Assembly: GCA_965178525.1 (NCBI GenBank)
Contig: CBCXVS010000365.1
Coordinates: forward strand, 1 to 6,431
Source of the DNA: CBCXVS01 sp965178525
Lineage (GTDB): Bacteria; Tectomicrobia; Entotheonellia; Entotheonellales; Entotheonellaceae
DNA length: 6,431 bases
Reading direction: 5' to 3'
A program made the translations under genes and the position numbers. Shown here one piece after another: positions 5,417-6,431 of this stretch. The number at the start of each line of letters is the position of its first letter. Position 1 is the first letter of the stretch. The notes below the pieces were generated by a model, which made no database searches, was not told the origin of the DNA, and saw only the letters and a program-made list of their open reading frames with translations.

Positions 5417-6097
5417 ATGGAACATCCGACGACATCAGGCGTACCTCATCTTCGCATCACACGGGCCGCGCCGCATGGCCTACTGGCTCAAGGCGCGGGC
5501 CGCTTGGCGATTTTAGGCGGGGCTTATAATCCGATTACCTACGCTCATCTCGCTATTGCCGACGCGGTAGTTCGAGCTATGGGCATGCATGAAGTGCTGT
5601 TTTGTTTGCCTGAAGTGCCGCCACACAAAACGATCTTTGGCGCATCGCTAGAACAGCGGCTCGACATGGTGCAATTGGCCGTGGCGGACCGTCCCTATGC
5701 CGCCGTGGGCTTGAGCACGCACGGTCTCTTCCTCGACATCTATCGTGCCGTGGGCAGCGTCTATCCTCCCCGCATTGAGGTTTTTTTTCTCACTGGACGC
5801 GATGCGGCCGAACGCATCTTGACCTGGGACTATGATGACACCGAGGCAGCCCTGCAGCAGATGTTCACCGCCTTTGAATTCATTGTCTGTGACCGCGAAG
5901 GCGTCTTCGAGATACCGGACGATCCACGCCTCATGCCCTACCACGATCGCATCCACCGCTGTCCTATGGACGTGCAGGCCAACCATATCTCGTCCACTGC
6001 CGTGCGCGAACACTTACAACAAGACCGCCCGATTGATCAGCTCGTTCCCCCTGCTGTGGCTGACTACATTCGTACCCATAGACTCTATCTGGATTAG
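5417..6097 (+). CDS. NadD-like nucleotidyltransferase (putative nicotinate-nucleotide adenylyltransferase)
   Basis: The 226-residue protein belongs to the HxGH nucleotidyltransferase superfamily. After an N-terminal extension of about 28 residues comes a Rossmann start, LAILGGAYNPITYAHLAIAD (30-49). There the usual GGSFxPxHxGH is GGAYNPITYAH, so the (H/T)xGH ATP-binding motif reads T41-Y-A-H44. PEVPPHK lies near 65-71, where NadD has its PPHK. FFLTGRDAAERILTWDYDD corresponds in position to the FIIGxDxxxxxxxW element. The C-terminus ISSTAVREHL (191-200) followed by LVPPAVADYIRTHRLY is typical of NadD. The PSYTxDT motif of ordinary bacterial NadD is not evident (HGLFLDIY instead). NAD biosynthesis is the best guess, with a related adenylyl- or cytidylyltransferase possible. 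The stop TAG overlaps a heptamer array, and a terminator-like hairpin follows about 100 bp later. Confidence 0.8.
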   Translation: MEHPTTSGVPHLRITRAAPHGLLAQGAGRLAILGGAYNPITYAHLAIADAVVRAMGMHEVLFCLPEVPPHKTIFGASLEQRLDMVQLAVADRPYAAVGLSTHGLFLDIYRAVGSVYPPRIEVFFLTGRDAAERILTWDYDDTEAALQQMFTAFEFIVCDREGVFEIPDDPRLMPYHDRIHRCPMDVQANHISSTAVREHLQQDRPIDQLVPPAVADYIRTHRLYLD

Positions 6098-6116
6098 CTG
6101 TCAGCTCTCAGCTCAA
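6096..6116 (-). repeat. Inverted AGCT heptamer array x3 at the end of the NadD-like gene
   Basis: Units AGCTGTC (6096), AGCTCTC (6103) and AGCTCAA (6110) read on the minus strand as AGCTGAG- and AGCTGAC-type heptamers. It is thus inverted relative to the arrays at 594, 3373, 5402 and 6331. The first unit shares two bases with the TAG stop at 6095-6097. Over 18 bases it is complementary to the iscS leader array at all but one position. Confidence 0.85.
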
Positions 6117-6195
6117 AACAGAAGCAGCGCGGTCCCCTACGCGTCTCCTGAGGCTAAGTACACGTTGGCAGAAGTTTCTAGCGGTTTTCTTCCCG

Positions 6196-6245
6196 TAGGA
6201 TGCACGGTGTGCACCGTGGGAAATGGTGCACACCGTGCATTTTAT
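6196..6245 (+). terminator. Strong hairpin with short T run, probable Rho-independent terminator
   Basis: ATGCACGGTGTGCACC (6200-6215) is perfectly complementary to GGTGCACACCGTGCAT (6225-6240), a 16-bp stem with a 9-nt loop (6216-6224). In RNA, G-U and A-U pairs can extend the stem to about 6196-6244. T6240-T6243 then gives a short T run. It sits 100 bp behind the NadD-like stop, in the right orientation to end the plus-strand operon. The T run is short for a classical terminator, so a regulatory palindrome or a small mobile hairpin element remains possible. Confidence 0.65.
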
Positions 6246-6290
6246 AACTGACGAAATATTTGCCACGATGTACTAAGTAGCCTATCGACC

Positions 6291-6300
6291 CTGACGTCAG
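6291..6300. promoter_or_regulatory. Perfect 10-bp palindrome, possible operator
   Basis: CTGACGTCAG equals its own reverse complement and lies in the gap between the terminator-like hairpin and the next AGCT array. Its placement upstream of a possible next gene suits a dimeric regulator site, but a palindrome of this length can arise by chance. Confidence 0.25.
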
Positions 6301-6330
6301 CAAAAAAAATGCGGCGGAACTTTTCTTCCC

Positions 6331-6351
6331 GGCTGAGAGCTGGGAGCTGAG
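6331..6351 (+). repeat. AGCTNAN-family heptamer array x3 near the right edge
   Basis: GGCTGAG (6331), AGCTGGG (6338) and AGCTGAG (6345) continue the 7-bp family in forward orientation. Together with the inverted array at 6096-6116 it brackets the 214-bp segment that holds the hairpin. Other forward AGCT arrays in this window lie just before a start codon, which hints at a gene starting beyond or near the right edge. Confidence 0.8.
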
Positions 6352-6431
6352 GGCGCGACCTGAAGACGCCTAACTTAAGTGGTTTGAACCAGTTAAAGGA
6401 AATGCAGGTCCGTGTGCGGACCTATCGCCAC

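Larger units (their letters stand above)
6098..6431. other. Intergenic region of about 330 bp without a convincing gene
   Basis: No open frame here resembles a known protein. The stretch holds the tail of the inverted AGCT array, a strong hairpin (6196-6245), a 10-bp palindrome (6291-6300) and a forward AGCT array (6331-6351). The 11-bp direct repeat TTTTCTTCCCG occurs at 6185-6195 and 6321-6331, and a second small hairpin lies at 6406-6423. An open plus-strand frame enters from about 6360 and reaches the window edge. It may be the start of the next gene (TTG at 6384 or ATG at 6402), but nothing identifies it. I see no good sigma-70 promoter. The best, CTGACG (6248) with a 17-bp spacer to TACTAA (6271), is weak. 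Confidence 0.6.

Noticed and set aside
5832..6251. 139-residue plus-strand ORF running out of the NadD-like gene through the hairpin
   Set aside because: It is out of frame with the real gene, has no family features and translates the terminator-like stem.
6248..6276. Sigma-70 promoter CTGACG, 17-bp spacer, TACTAA
   Set aside because: Only about four and three of six positions match the consensus, so it is not reported as a feature.
513..6351. CRISPR array
   Set aside because: Units are 7 bp and contiguous with no spacers, and no cas genes are present.
6360..6431. Open frame reaching the right edge, with possible starts TTG 6384 and ATG 6402
   Set aside because: Only about 10-16 residues are visible, AAGGA is too close to the ATG, and the short sequence matches nothing I recognise. 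It is noted in the intergenic entry instead.

Overview
The window is a densely packed, all plus-strand stretch of a moderately GC-rich bacterial chromosome. It runs from the end of a respiratory complex I (NADH:quinone oxidoreductase) locus into a short run of cofactor genes. In order it holds the C-terminal half of nuoH, a compact nuoG, nuoI, a 71-residue membrane ORF that looks like the amputated N-terminus of an HdrD/GlpC-like iron-sulfur oxidoreductase, a small ferredoxin with three cluster cysteines, an IscS-type cysteine desulfurase, thiD, and a divergent NadD-like nucleotidyltransferase. About 330 bp without a convincing gene follow and contain a strong hairpin. No gene is host-specific enough to name the organism. 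The nuoH-nuoG-nuoI order, the NuoI sequence and the repeat-filled gaps would suit an uncultivated lineage such as Nitrospirota or NC10, but that is a guess from memory.

The genes make sense together. NuoH is the membrane quinone-site subunit, and NuoG and NuoI carry the iron-sulfur relay of the peripheral arm. The ferredoxin could exchange electrons with that chain. IscS supplies sulfur for the many clusters in these proteins and for thiamine and tRNA thiolation. ThiD makes the pyrimidine half of thiamine. The NadD-like enzyme may make the dinucleotide precursor of NAD, the complex I substrate. nuoI and the membrane ORF (24 bp gap) and iscS and thiD (14 bp gap) are tightly coupled.

The most unusual feature is between the genes. 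Every intergenic gap longer than 24 bp carries at least one short tandem array, and all ten arrays have a period of exactly 7 bp although their sequences differ. The units are GAATGCG (forward, and inverted as ATTCCGC), ATTGCGG, AACCACT, GGACTGA and a degenerate AGCTNAN. Four arrays overlap the stop codon of the preceding gene. Two AGCTNAN arrays end exactly one base before the ATG of iscS and of the NadD-like gene, and in both cases they supply the only Shine-Dalgarno-like purines. One array (AACCACT) begins exactly where the truncated membrane ORF loses its family resemblance. These boundary heptamers resemble in form the heptameric short tandem repeats known from heterocystous cyanobacteria, but the genes here do not suggest a cyanobacterium.

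The 3' region (6098-6431) contains a perfect 16-bp-stem hairpin with a short T run, probably a terminator. Inverted AGCTNAN arrays flank it on both sides. It also has a 10-bp palindrome and, at the window edge, a second perfect small hairpin.
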